From Apostichopus japonicus (taxonomy: Eukaryota > Echinodermata > Holothuroidea > Aspidochirotida > Stichopodidae): a stretch of 64,000 nucleotides of DNA. Made by a program: the position numbers and the translations under genes. The DNA is taken from positions 19,985,841 through 20,049,840 of the forward strand of contig NC_092575.1 in assembly GCF_037975245.1 (NCBI RefSeq), given 5' to 3'. Numbering within the stretch: position 1 is the stretch's first letter; every line of letters begins with the position of its first letter. The notes beneath the pieces were generated by a model. The model did not search any database, had not been told where the DNA came from, and worked only from the letters and a program-made list of their open reading frames with translations. Below, one piece after another: positions 41,713 to 52,390 of the stretch.

Positions 41713-44700
41713 GTGTCGAAGCTACTTAGGCTATGCTACCATGTTAGCTTATGTACAAGCGGCCTGTTGGTTTATATGGATGGCTCTCGTCTTGTATGCG
41801 CGAGATCCCGGGTTCGATTCCCAGCCAACATTTTTTGTCCTTTTACATTTTGTCCTTTTATTTTCATTTGCATGATTGATGAACATGCAGCATTTGAATG
41901 TGTTGCATTCTAACTACCAAAACGGTATAATTTGTTTTCATGTTTTCACGGTCAGTAAATGGCTCTCCCCGATAGTATATAGGCAATTACAGTGAATAAG
42001 CCATTTATTAATCGTGTCGAAGCTATCTAGTCGCCGTAAGCACATGAATTACCTATAGATGATGCCTCGAAGCTACGTGTAGATGTAAAGGCCCAGGCTT
42101 GAGTGAGCATTATTACGTGTAGATTACGTCCATAAGGAACGACGTAGACGCTGATTTCGGGAATAATTTGTAAATATGTATCATGAGTTGCGAATAGATA
42201 CACCAGGGTAACCATATCCACGGTCAATAAAAAGCTATAACCGATCGGCTATACGCAATTGCAATGATTACGTCATCTGTTTCTCGTATCGAAGATATGC
42301 CCATAGCTATTACCAATTGACTGGACGACAACGTGTCGAAGCTACTTAGGCTATGCTACCATGTTAGCTTATGTACAAGCGGCCTGTTGGTTTATATGGA
42401 TGGCTCTCGTCTTGTATGCGCGAGATCCCGGGTTCGATTCCCAGCCAACATTTTTTGTCCTTTTACATTTTGTCCTTTTATTTTCATTTGCATGATTGAT
42501 GAACATGCAGCATTTGAATGTGTTGCATTCTAACTACCAAAACGGTATAATTTGTTTTCATGTTTTCACGGTCAGTAAATGGCTCTCCCCGATAGTATAT
42601 AGGCAATTACAGTGAATAAGCCATTTATTAATCGTGTCGAAGCTATCTAGTCGCCGTAAGCACATGAATTACCTATAGATGATGCCTCGAAGCTACGTGT
42701 AGATGTAAAGGGTGCATGCTTGAGTGAGCATTATTACGTGTAGATTACGTCCATAAGGAACGACGTAGACGCTGATTTCGGGAATAATTTGTAAATATGT
42801 ATCATGAGTTGCGAATAGATACACCCGGGTAACCATATCCACGGTCAATAAAAAGCTATAACCGATCGGCTATACGCAATTGCAATGACTACGTCATCTG
42901 TTTCTCGTATCGAAGGTATGCCCATAGCTATTACCAATTGACTGGACGACAACGTGTCGAAGCTACTTAGGCTATGCTACCATGTTAGCTTATGTACAAG
43001 CGGCCTGTTGGTTTATATGGATGGCTCTCGTCTTGTATGCGCGAGATCCCGGGTTCGATTCCCAGCCAACATTTTTTGTCCTTTTACATTTTGTCCTTTT
43101 ATTTTCATTTGCACGATTGATGAACATGCAGCATTTGAATGTGTTGCATTCTAACTACCAAAACGGTATAATTTGTTTTCATGTTTTCACGGTCAGTAAA
43201 TGGCTCTCCCCGATAGTATATAGGCAATTACAGTGAATAAGCCATTTATTAATCGTGTCGAAGCTATCTAGTCGCCGTAAGCACATGAATTACCTATAGA
43301 TGATGCCTCGAAGCTACGTGTAGATGTAAAGGCCCAGGCTTGAGTGAGCATTATTACGTGTAGATTACGTCCATAAGGAACGACGTAGACGCTGATTTCG
43401 GGAATAATTTGTAAATATGTATCATGAGTTGCGAATAGATACACCAGGGTAACCATATCCACGGTCAATAAAAAGCTATAACCGATCGGCTATACGCAAT
43501 TGCAATGATTACGTCATCTGTTTCTCGTATCGAAGATATGCCCATAGCTATGACCAATTGACGGGACGACAACGTGTCGAAGTTACTTAGGCTATGCTAC
43601 CATGTTAGCTTATGTACAAGCGGCCTGTTGGTTTATATGGATGGCTCTCGTCTTGTATGCGCGAGATCCCGGGTTCGATTCCCAGCCAACATTTTTTGTC
43701 CTTTTACATTTTGTCCTTTTATTTTCATTTGCATGATTGATGAACATGCAGCATTTGAATGTGTTGCATTCTAACTACCAAAACGGTATAATTTGTTTTC
43801 ATGTTTTCACGGTCAGTAAATGGCTCTCCCCGATAGTATATAGGCAATTACAGTGAATAAGCCATTTATTAATCGTGTCGAAGCTATCTAGTCGCCGTAA
43901 GCACATGAATTACCTATAGATGATGCCTCGAAGCTACGTGTAGATGTAAAGGGTGCATGCTTGAGTGAGCATTATTACGTGTAGATTACGTCCATAAGGA
44001 ACGACGTAGACGCTGATTTCGGGAATAATTTGTAAATATGTATCATGAGTTGCGAATAGATACACCCGGGTAACCATATCCACGGTCAATAAAAAGCTAT
44101 AACCGATCGGCTATACGCAATTGCAATGATTACGTCATCTGTTTCTCGTATCGAAGGTATGCCCATAGCTATTACCAATTGACTGGACGACAACGTGTCG
44201 AAGCTACTTAGGCTATGCTACCATGTTAGCTTATGTACAAGCGGCCTGTTGGTTTATATGGATGGCTCTCGTCTTGTATGCGCGAGATCCCGGGTTCGAT
44301 TCCCAGCCAACATTTTTCGTCCTTTTACATTTTGTCCTTTTATTTTGATTTGCACGATTGATGAACATGCAGCATTTGAATGTGTTGCATTCTAACTACC
44401 AAAACGGTATAATTTGTTTTCATGTTTTCACGGTCAGTAAATGGCTATCCCCGATAGTATATAGGCAATTACAGTGAATAAGCCATTTATTAATCGTGTC
44501 GAAGCTATCTAGTCGCCGTAAGCACATGAATTACCTATAGATGATGCCTCGAAGCTACGTGTAGATGTAAAGGCCCAGGCTTGAGTGAGCATTATTACGT
44601 GTAGATTACGTCCATAAGGAACGACGTAGACGCTGATTTCGGGAATAATTTGTAAATATGTATCATGAGTTGCGAATAGATACACCAGGGTAACCATATC

Positions 44701-47296
44701 CACGGTCAATAAAAAGCTATAACCGATCGGCTATACGCAATTGCAATGATTACGTCATCTGTTTCTCGTATCGAAGATATGCCCATAGCTATTACCAATT
44801 GACTGGACGACAACGTGTCGAAGCTACTTAGGCTATGCTACCATGTTAGCTTATGTACAAGCGGCCTGTTGGTTTATATGGATGGCTCTCGTCTTGTATG
44901 CGCGAGATCCCGGGTTCGATTCCCAGCCAACATTTTTTGTCCTTTTACATTTTGTCCTTTTATTTTCATTTGCATGATTGATGAACATGCAGCATTTGAA
45001 TGTGTTGCATTCTAACTACCAAAACGGTATAATTTGTTTTCATGTTTTCACGGTCAGTAAATGGCTCTCCCCGATAGTATATAGGCAATTACAGTGAATA
45101 AGCCATTTATTAATCGTGTCGAAGCTATCTAGTCGCCGTAAGCACATGAATTACCTATAGATGATGCCTCGAAGCTACGTGTAGATGTAAAGGGTGCATG
45201 CTTGAGTGAGCATTATTACGTGTAGATTACGTCCATAAGGAACGACGTAGACGCTGATTTCGGGAATAATTTGTAAATATGTATCATGAGTTGCGAATAG
45301 ATACACCCGGGTAACCATATCCACGGTCAATAAAAAGCTATAACCGATCGGCTATACGCAATTCCAATGATTACGTCATCTGTTTCTCGTATCGAAGGTA
45401 TGCCCATAGCTATTACCAATTGACTGGACGACAACGTGTCGAAGCTACTTAGGCTATGCTACCATGTTAGCTTATGTACAAGCGGCCTGTTGGTTTATAT
45501 GGATGGCTCTCGTCTTGTATGCGCGAGATCCCGGGTTCGATTCCCAGCCAACATTTTTTGTCCTTTTACATTTTGTCCTTTTATTTTCATTTGCACGATT
45601 GATGAACATGCAGCATTTGAATGTGTTGCATTCTAACTACCAAAACGGTATAATTTGTTTTCATGTTTTCACGGTCAGTAAATGGCTCTCCCCGATAGTA
45701 TATAGGCAATTACAGTGAATAAGCCATTTATTAATCGTGTCGAAGCTATCTAGTCGCCGTAAGCACATGAATTACCTATAGATGATGCCTCGAAGCTACG
45801 TGTAGATGTAAAGGCCCAGGCTTGAGTGAGCATTATTACGTGTAGATTACGTCCATAAGGAACGACGTAGACGCTGATTTCGGGAATAATTTGTAAATAT
45901 GTATCATGAGTTGCGAATAGATACACCAGGGTAACCATATCCACGGTCAATAAAAAGCTATAACCGATCGGCTATACGCAATTGCAATGATTACGTCATC
46001 TGTTTCTCGTATCGAAGATATGCCCATAGCTATGACCAATTGACTGGACGACAACGTGTCGAAGCTACTTAGGCTATGCTACCATGTTAGCTTATGTACA
46101 AGCGGCCTGTTGGTTTATATGGATGGCTCTCGTCTTGTATGCGCGAGATCCCGGGTTCGATTCCCAGCCAACATTTTTTGTCCTTTTACATTTTGTCCTT
46201 TTATTTTCATTTGCATGATTGATGAACATGCAGCATTTGAATGTGTTGCATTCTAACTACCAAAACGGTATAATTTGTTTTCATGTTTTCACGGTCAGTA
46301 AATGGCTCTCCCCGATAGTATATAGGCAATTACAGTGAATAAGCCATTTATTAATCGTGTCGAAGCTATCTAGTCGCCGTAAGCACATGAATTACCTATA
46401 GATGATGCCTCGAAGCTACGTGTAGATGTAAAGGGTGCATGCTTGAGTGAGCATTATTACGTGTAGATTACGTCCATAAGGAACGACGTAGACGCTGATT
46501 TCGGGAATAATTTGTAAATATGTATCATGAGTTGCGAATAGATACACCCGGGTAACCATATCCACGGTCAATAAAAAGCTATAACCGATCGGCTATACGC
46601 AATTCCAATGATTACGTCATCTGTTTCTCGTATCGAAGGTATGCCCATAGCTATTACCAATTGACTGGACGACAACGTGTCGAAGCTACTTAGGCTATGC
46701 TACCATGTTAGCTTATGTACAAGCGGCCTGTTGGTTTATATGGATGGCTCTCGTCTTGTATGCGCGAGATCCCGGGTTCGATTCCCAGCCAACATTTTTT
46801 GTCCTTTTACATTTTGTCCTTTTATTTTGATTTGCACGATTGATGAACATGCAGCATTTGAATGTGTTGCATTCTAACTACCAAAACGGTATAATTTGTT
46901 TTCATGTTTTCACGGTCAGTAAATGGCTCTCCCCGATAGTATATAGGCAATTACAGTGAATAAGCCATTTATTAATCGTGTCGAAGCTATCTAGTCGCCG
47001 TAAGCACATGAATTACCTATAGATGATGCCTCGAAGCTACGTGTAGATGTAAAGGCCCAGGCTTGAGTGAGCATTATTACGTGTAGATTACGTCCATAAG
47101 GAACGACGTAGACGCTGATTTCGGGAATAATTTGTAAATATGTATCATGAGTTGCGAATAGATACACCAGGGTAACCATATCCACGGTCAATAAAAAGCT
47201 ATAACCGATCGGCTATACGCAATTGCAATGATTACGTCATCTGTTTCTCGTATCGAAGATATGCCCATAGCTATGACCAATTGACGGGACGACAAC
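41713..47296 (+). repeat. Higher-order repeat: 1,241-bp dimers next to the insertion
   Basis: From 42333 a 621-bp unit carrying TGCATGATTG and AAGGGTGCATGC (GGGTGC near 42711, 43951, 45192, 46433) alternates with a 620-bp unit preceded by ACACCCGGGTAACC. This gives four 1,241-bp dimers. Unit 41713 has the TGCATGATTG mark but not the extra base. A closely related unit type (GGGTGCAGG) lies 30 kb away in the hexamer block at 7609 and 11334, so one variant has been spread over long distances. Confidence 0.87.
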
Positions 47297-47757
47297 GTGT
47301 CGAAGTTACTTAGGCTATGCTACCATGTTAGCTTATGTACAAGCGGCCTGTTGGTTTATATGGATGGCTCTCGTCTTGTATGCGCGAGATCCCGGGTTCG
47401 ATTCCCAGCCAACATTTTTCGTCCTTTTACATTTTGTCCTTTTATTTTCATTTGCACGATTGATGAACATGCAGCATTTGAATGTGTTGCATTCTAACTA
47501 CCAAAACGGTATAATTTGTTTTCATGTTTTCACGGTCAGTAAATGGCTATCCCCGATAGTATATAGGCAATTACAGTGAATAAGCCATTTATTAATCGTG
47601 TCGAAGCTATCTAGTCGCCGTAAGCACATGAATTACCTATAGATGATGCCTCGAAGCTACGTGTAGATGTAAAGGCCCAGGCTTGAGTGAGCATTATTAC
47701 GTGTAGATTACGTCCATAAGGAACGACGTAGACGCTGATTTCGGGAATAATTTGTAA

Positions 47758-47823
47758 TTCTACTTCCCCATTACACTTCACTACGGAACTACTTGAGATT
47801 GTATAATTGAGGATTAGCTTCAG
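47758..47823 (+). repeat. DIRS left end with inverted repeat
   Basis: Bases 47790-47823 (34 bp) are the exact reverse complement of 52990-53023 near the right end. The outer 32 bp (47758-47789) are only patchily similar to the right outer end (shared TTCTACT and ATTACAC), and the right end is about 40 bp longer. Bases 47758-47800 are copied in reverse complement at 52772-52814 in the internal complementary region. In DIRS elements this arrangement templates completion of the ends and formation of a circle. Confidence 0.93.
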
Positions 47824-48379
47824 TGTGTGATTGGATTTGGAGAGAGTAGACGTATTTTGCGGCTCTCTCTCCTTTGCATGGTTTAACGTTGAGGGTTTTG
47901 TTAACAAAACCGTCGCGCTTGAACTATGTGCTTCAGATAGTGTTGTGCCTGCCACCTTTTGTCTTGCTCTTTAACAAGCTTGTGTTCAATTATGTAACAA
48001 AAAATTCGCACAGCATTTAAACAATGCTGTCGAGTCATTTCAATTTCTTGTCACTTGCAAACGAAGCCTTTAGCACGTAAGTTGGTTTGTTCTGGTGTTG
48101 TTGCGAGCACTTGAGAGTTGCTGTACGATACATGGCTTAATAATAATACTAGCCTTTAGAACCTACATTATTGTTGTAGGCATACGTTACACTTACAGGC
48201 GGCACACATGTTGCATGAGCAGTATTTTGCTGGCTTTATGCTTTAACTTGTTTAAGCTTTGCAGTAGCAGTATTTTGCTGTCTATCTGCGTTCTGCTTAA
48301 CTTAATATTAGCAGTAATTGCTAATTACGTTATAACTACCCAATTGGCATTTTGCTTCGGGGTTAAATTTTTGACTGTG
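47824..48379 (+). promoter_or_regulatory. DIRS 5' leader, non-coding, with hairpin and palindrome
   Basis: This is the 556 bp between the left inverted repeat and the likely gag start. It should contain the promoter and 5' untranslated region, but I see no clear TATA box or initiator. Visible structures are a hairpin with an 8-bp stem (GGAGAGAG 47839-47846 with CTCTCTCC 47865-47872, 18-nt loop); a perfect 18-bp palindrome at 47894-47911 (GGTTTTGTTAACAAAACC); and a 15-bp direct repeat AGCAGTATTTTGCTG at 48218-48232 and 48266-48280. A 134-codon open frame from 48095 crosses this region, but its first part looks like chance. Only its end, from an ATG at 48380, may be gag. Confidence 0.6.
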
Positions 48380-48470
48380 ATGGACTTAGAGTTCCAGGCA
48401 GGACCTGACTTACCTTCGCCTTCGAGAAGGAAGTTCTGGTACACAAATCGCCCAAAGCGATGTAAAAGAT

Positions 48471-49484
48471 ATGCTTGCTCAAATGCAGGCACAGATTAAA
48501 TTGTTGTGCCAGAAAGTTATTCCTGGCAATGAAGAGAAAGCTAAAAATGAGGTAGCAACCTCTGCTGAAAATCGACCTCTTTCTGAGGCTTGTTCTCTTC
48601 CCCCTCACAATCAGGAGGGGATATCTTTGGACTATGATGATGAGCTTCTAGACTTATTGAACTCACCAGATGATACTGCTAATGAGAATGATGATCTCAT
48701 CTCTCTTCTTGAAAGTTCTTCAGAACTTGAAAAGCAAACTGTAAAAATCTCTACGGAGGAACAAACTGCTTTTAGTAACATTGTTTCTAGCCTTGATTTG
48801 GGCAATAAAGTCGGTACTGCGGTACTAGAAAAGGTTGCAAATTTGGTCAAAAATATTTGTTCCAAAAAATTGGCACCACAAAAACTGAAAGAAAAGATGG
48901 AAAAATATCAACATCCAAGCAATATGGAACTATTGCAGACATCTCAGGTCAACAAATTGATCTGGGACAATATTCAGCTGCAAGCTAGAACCAAAGATTT
49001 GAGATTACAAAAGATACAGTCAGGGAACGTTAAGGCTATGATTGCTCTGACTTATCTAATTAATGATGTATTGACTGGCAAGGCTGGTCAGGATAAGAAG
49101 AATGTCCTGTTGAAGTTGACAGATGCCTTGGCCTTTCTTGGTTCATCTAACATAGACTTGAACCATTTTCGGCGTGATCTTTTCAAGCCGGAACTTAAGG
49201 CAGAGTATAAAAATCTTTGTTCAAACTCAGTGCCTATGTCTACTCTGTTATTTGGGGATGACATATCGCAGCAAGTGCGTGACATAACCGATGCAAATAA
49301 AATGAGCAAGTGTTGCTTAACTCCCACTAGGGGGAGAGCTAGAGGTGGAGGTTTTAGAGGTAAAATCAATTATCGTGGCCCATACAGAGGAGGCAACAGA
49401 CGCTACCAGCCTTTTTTAGGCCAGCGTCACCGGCAGTACACAAATCAACTGCCGAGAAATCCTCAGAAAAGCATGAGGAATTAA
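48471..49484 (+). CDS. gag: DIRS Gag-like protein (ORF1), N-terminus probably frameshifted
   Basis: A 337-codon frame from the first in-frame ATG. The N-terminal third is acidic (about residues 50-95, rich in D, E and S). The middle carries features typical of DIRS Gag: EKYQHPSN, VNKLIW, then RRDLFKPEL..EYK.LCS and LFGDDISQQVRDI. The C-terminus (about 285-315) is basic and RG/RGG-rich, as expected for nucleic-acid binding. Family role: packaging element RNA in ribonucleoprotein particles. The frame is open from 48390 with plausible coding sense (…SGTQIAQSDVKDM) but no ATG, while an ATG at 48380 in the +2 frame gives MDLEFQAGPDLPSPSRR. A one-base indel near 48425-48435 probably separated the true start from the body. 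The end overlaps pol in the -1 frame. Confidence 0.88.
   Translation: MLAQMQAQIKLLCQKVIPGNEEKAKNEVATSAENRPLSEACSLPPHNQEGISLDYDDELLDLLNSPDDTANENDDLISLLESSSELEKQTVKISTEEQTAFSNIVSSLDLGNKVGTAVLEKVANLVKNICSKKLAPQKLKEKMEKYQHPSNMELLQTSQVNKLIWDNIQLQARTKDLRLQKIQSGNVKAMIALTYLINDVLTGKAGQDKKNVLLKLTDALAFLGSSNIDLNHFRRDLFKPELKAEYKNLCSNSVPMSTLLFGDDISQQVRDITDANKMSKCCLTPTRGRARGGGFRGKINYRGPYRGGNRRYQPFLGQRHRQYTNQLPRNPQKSMRN
49412..49454 (+). promoter_or_regulatory. Programmed -1 frameshift signal joining gag and pol
   Basis: T TTT TTA (49412-49418) lies exactly in the gag reading frame, so tandem slippage by -1 enters the pol frame at AGG (49418-49420). The U UUU UUA heptamer is a well-known -1 slippery sequence. 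Twelve nucleotides downstream is a stem-loop: CGGCAGT (49431-49437) pairs perfectly with ACTGCCG (49448-49454) around a 10-nt loop. The pol frame is open from here through 51598 and has no credible ATG of its own near its start. Site, frame and structure are read directly from the sequence; frameshifting itself is inferred. The 12-nt spacer is longer than the usual 5-9 nt. Confidence 0.72.
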
Positions 49485-51598
49485 CAAGAGGTAAGGTATG
49501 TGTCAATGCTGTTAGTGTACATTCTTTACAGCCTTGTAAAACAAAGCAATTACCCATTGGCGGCTGTTTGAAACATGTTCTACAGCACTGGCAAGAAATC
49601 ACAACTGACTCGGTTATACTAAAATGTGTTCATGGCTATGACATCGAATTTGATGAAGAAAAGCCAATTCAGTATAGTAGATCCAAAACAAAATATATAT
49701 GCTCTAATTCAACCGAAGAGCTTCTTTTAGGTAATGAAATATCTAAACTTTGGGAAAAGAATGTTTTGGAAGAAACGTCCCATTCCCAAGGGGAATTTAT
49801 TTCATCAGTGTTTCTCAGGCCTAAGCCAGATGGTTCTTTCAGAATGATATTGAATTTAAAGAACCTAAATGAAAGTGTCAAATATTACCATTTTAAAATG
49901 GATACTTTGCAGGCTGCATTACGGCTAGTAGAGCCGCAGTGTTTCATGGCTTCAATTGACCTGAAAGACGCCTATTATTCAGTACCTATTAGTTCTTCAA
50001 GTCGAAAATTTTTGAGACTTGCGTTCAAAGACAAACTTTATCAGTATACTTGCCTACCAAATGGGTTGGCCTCAGCACCTCGCATTTTTACTAAACTACT
50101 CAAACCTATTCTGGCTGAGCTCAGGAAATTGGGTATTTCTTGCCTGAGCTACATTGATGATATTTATATCCAGGCTAATACCAAAAGTGCATGTGTTTCT
50201 GCAGTGCATACAGCTGTACAATTTTTTCAGAAATTAGGCTTCATCATTCATCCCGAAAAATCAGTACTAGAACCAAGTACTAAGCTATCTTTCCTTGGAT
50301 TTGTGCTTGATTCCCAACATATGACTGTTCGGCCAAAACCCAAAAGGATAGAATCTGCCTTAAATGAGATACAAAAATTTAAGGGCAAACACAAAAAGAC
50401 TATCAGGGACTTGGCACATATCATTGGTATCCTTGTCTCTCTGTTCCCAGGAGTTAAATATGGACCCCTTCATTACAGGGATATGGAAAAACTTAAGATT
50501 TCTCTGTTGAAAAAATACAAGGGAAATTTTGATACAGAAATAGAATTGGCTGAGGGGGACTATACAGAGCTGAAATGGTGGTTAGAGTCCCTTCCGCTTG
50601 CATGCATGCATATCTTAGAGCCTAACCCAGATATTGTACTAGAAACTGATGCTTCTCTGGTAGGATGTGGTGCTTTTTGCCCGACCCTCTCTACACGGTC
50701 ACAAGGAAAGTGGAATACCGTTGAGAAAACATATCACATAAATGTGCTTGAACTCCTTGCTATCTATTTTGCTCTAAAAACGTTATGCTTAAAGGGCGAT
50801 CATACGCATATAAGAATTTTATCCGACAGCTCGACAGCTGTTGCATACATTAAGGCTATGGGAGGTACTCATTCGTCACAATGTAACAAAATAGCAAAAG
50901 CTATATGGGAATGGTCTGCATTAAACAAAGTGTGGTTGTCTTGTTGTTACTTGCCGGGCAAGCTTAATGTCCATGCTGACATGCTGTCCCGTACATTTAA
51001 GAGTAACACAGAATGGATGCTAAATCCAGAAATATTTCATGCAATTTCTTCCCTGTGGGGGAACTTTGATATTGATTTATTTGCATCTCGTACAAATAAA
51101 CAACTGGCTCCCTTTGTTTCATGGCGACCAGACCCAGATGCCTTATTCATTGATGCATTCTCTTTTAATTGGCATAAGTACATCTTTTATGCTTTTCCCC
51201 CCTTTAGCCTAATTGCCAGAGTACTGCAAAAAATACAAAGGGACCAGGCAAGAGGAGTAATTGTGGTACCTTTATGGCCAACTCAGAACTGGTACACAAA
51301 ACTGTTACACATGACCATAGCTATTCCAAGGTATTTACCGCTGGGGAAAGAAGTCTTACTTCTCTCCGAAGACAGAAGCAAACTACACCCCCTTCATCAC
51401 AACCTTCAGTTGGTTGCATGCCTGGTGTCTGGCAACGCTTCCGAAACCTTGACATTCCAGAAGAAACTTCCAGAATCCTCATGGCATCCTGGAGGGTATC
51501 CACTCAAAAACAGTACAGCACTTATCAAGATAGGTGGTTTAAGTTCTGTTCAAGGAAACAAATTGATTACTTCATCCCTCTGTAAATCAGGTGCTTGA
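49418..51598 (+). CDS. pol: DIRS Pol: reverse transcriptase, RNase H, methyltransferase-like domain
   Basis: The frame is open from the frameshift site; the first usual start-like codon is a TTG at 49568 (residue 1 below, giving 676 residues). RT spans about 50-300: VFLRPKPDGSFRMILNLKNLN, SIDLKDAYYSVP (catalytic D131), LPNGLASAPRIF, and YIDD at 195-198 carrying the two catalytic aspartates. RNase H spans about 355-475 with D361 (ETDAS), E395 (VLELLA), D420 (LSDSS) and D471 (HADMLSR). The third domain, about 481-600, has DLFASR.N, SWRPDPDA..DAFS and AFPPFSL (543-548), typical of the DAM-like methyltransferase domain of DIRS pol. Family role: copying element RNA to DNA; the role of the third domain is unknown. 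No internal stop or missing catalytic residue is seen. The last 325 bp overlap the recombinase frame. Confidence 0.96.
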   Translation, partial: RPASPAVHKSTAEKSSEKHEELTRGKVCVNAVSVHSLQPCKTKQLPIGGCLKHVLQHWQEITTDSVILKCVHGYDIEFDEEKPIQYSRSKTKYICSNSTEELLLGNEISKLWEKNVLEETSHSQGEFISSVFLRPKPDGSFRMILNLKNLNESVKYYHFKMDTLQAALRLVEPQCFMASIDLKDAYYSVPISSSSRKFLRLAFKDKLYQYTCLPNGLASAPRIFTKLLKPILAELRKLGISCLSYIDDIYIQANTKSACVSAVHTAVQFFQKLGFIIHPEKSVLEPSTKLSFLGFVLDSQHMTVRPKPKRIESALNEIQKFKGKHKKTIRDLAHIIGILVSLFPGVKYGPLHYRDMEKLKISLLKKYKGNFDTEIELAEGDYTELKWWLESLPLACMHILEPNPDIVLETDASLVGCGAFCPTLSTRSQGKWNTVEKTYHINVLELLAIYFALKTLCLKGDHTHIRILSDSSTAVAYIKAMGGTHSSQCNKIAKAIWEWSALNKVWLSCCYLPGKLNVHADMLSRTFKSNTEWMLNPEIFHAISSLWGNFDIDLFASRTNKQLAPFVSWRPDPDALFIDAFSFNWHKYIFYAFPPFSLIARVLQKIQRDQARGVIVVPLWPTQNWYTKLLHMTIAIPRYLPLGKEVLLLSEDRSKLHPLHHNLQLVACLVSGNASETLTFQKKLPESSWHPGGYPLKNSTALIKIGGLSSVQGNKLITSSLCKSGA

Positions 51599-52390
51599 CT
51601 TTCTAACGAGTCTTTACAATGCTGGCCTTAGTTATAGTACCATTAACACTGCACGGTCATCGCTCTCTGCATTATTGGATCATGAACAAAGAAATACTAT
51701 TGGCTCACATCCTCTCATCAGCCGTTTCCTCAAAGGAATTTTCGAATTGAGAACCCCATCCCCCAGATACACGACAATTTGGGACGTGTCTATTGTGTTG
51801 AACTATCTCCGGTCTCTTCCTCCTACATTATCATTGACTTTAAAGCAATTAACCCATAAGTTAGTAATGCTTATTGCTTTGTTATCTGCTCAGAGACTAC
51901 AAACTCTGCAATTATTAGATGTCAATAATCTTCATTTGGATGGGAAGGAAGCTGTTTTCTTCTTACCTAATAAATAAAAGCAGTCACGGCCTGGTTCCAA
52001 TCCATTAAGAGTTGTGTTGGCATCATACCAGGCTGACATGAATCTTGATGTTTATCATGTACTTCAGCATTATATTAACGTCACATCCTCATTTTAAGAG
52101 GAGCGGAATCGCAACTTTTCATTAGTTATGTTCCACCACATAAACCAGTAACGAGAAATACTTTATCACGATGGATTAAACTTGTTTTGGAGGAGGCTGG
52201 GGTTGATGTAGTTCAATATGCGGCCCATAGTACCAGGGCAGCCTCTACCTCCGCTGCAGATTCAAGAAATCTGCCTGTAGATGATATTTTACGTACAGTA
52301 GGGTGGGCCTCGGAAAGAACCTTTGCTCAGTATTACAAAAAACCTATTGTCAGTAACAAAACTTTTGCAATGGCAGTTTTGGATGCATAA
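51274..52390 (+). pseudogene. YR: DIRS tyrosine recombinase (YR), broken by two frameshifts and a nonsense codon
   Basis: Three frames together cover the DIRS recombinase. Part 1 (51274-51585, ATG start) holds the N-terminal core-binding segment (ILMASWRVSTQKQYSTYQDRW). Part 2 (about 51567-51974) continues with VLDFLTSLYNAGLSYSTINTARSSLSALL and the first catalytic arginine in SAQRLQTL (codon 51894-51896). A TAA at 51975-51977 interrupts just before KQSRPGSNP. Part 3 (about 52085-52390) has HSTR (H 52226-52228, R 52235-52237), GWASERTFAQYY and the candidate nucleophile tyrosine at 52332-52337. So the R-H-R-Y set is present, but the reading frame shifts near 51567-51584 and before 52094. Family role: integration of the DNA circle without target duplication. 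As read, this copy cannot make a full recombinase. Sequencing indels could explain the two frameshifts but not easily the nonsense codon. Confidence 0.94.

Larger units (their letters stand above)
1..47757 (+). repeat. Tandem macrosatellite array, left arm (~620-bp units, ~77 copies)
   Basis: About 77 head-to-tail copies of one unit, mostly exactly 620 bp. Length variants are 624 bp (TGCA insertion near 5717 and 9441), 621 bp (GGCCC replaced by GGGTGC, e.g. 7986, 11711, 42711) and 619 bp (short T-run or nearby deletion, e.g. units 24355 and 28074). Units differ only by scattered substitutions that recur in linked combinations, so homogenisation is strong but incomplete. Each complete unit carries a tRNA-Thr-like block with a T-run 3' to it. 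No open frame in the unit looks like a gene: the recurrent 66-codon frames on both strands start at GTG or TTG, and the ATG frame of 84 codons is cut by a TGA in many units. The array continues beyond the left edge of the window. Confidence 0.98.

Noticed and set aside
1-47757. CRISPR array, rDNA or histone gene cluster
   Set aside because: Units are far longer than CRISPR repeats and have no unique spacers; no rRNA or histone coding sequence is present in the unit.
47611-47955. 114-codon - strand frame across the array-element junction
   Set aside because: It is a chance fusion of the satellite frame with the DIRS left end.
48095-48379. First part of a 134-codon frame in the DIRS leader
   Set aside because: It is hydrophobic, cysteine-rich low-complexity sequence with internal direct repeats and no family resemblance; only the part from 48380 may belong to gag.
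48363-49602. Minus-strand frames opposite gag and pol (48363-48608, 48632-48865, 49088-49369, 49366-49602, 49669-49881)
   Set aside because: They are shadows of the coding strand with no motifs.
51274-51598. A second slippery site between pol and the recombinase
   Set aside because: I checked A-rich runs in the overlap (near 51225 and 51505); none forms an X XXY YYZ heptamer in the pol frame, and the recombinase has its own ATG at 51274.
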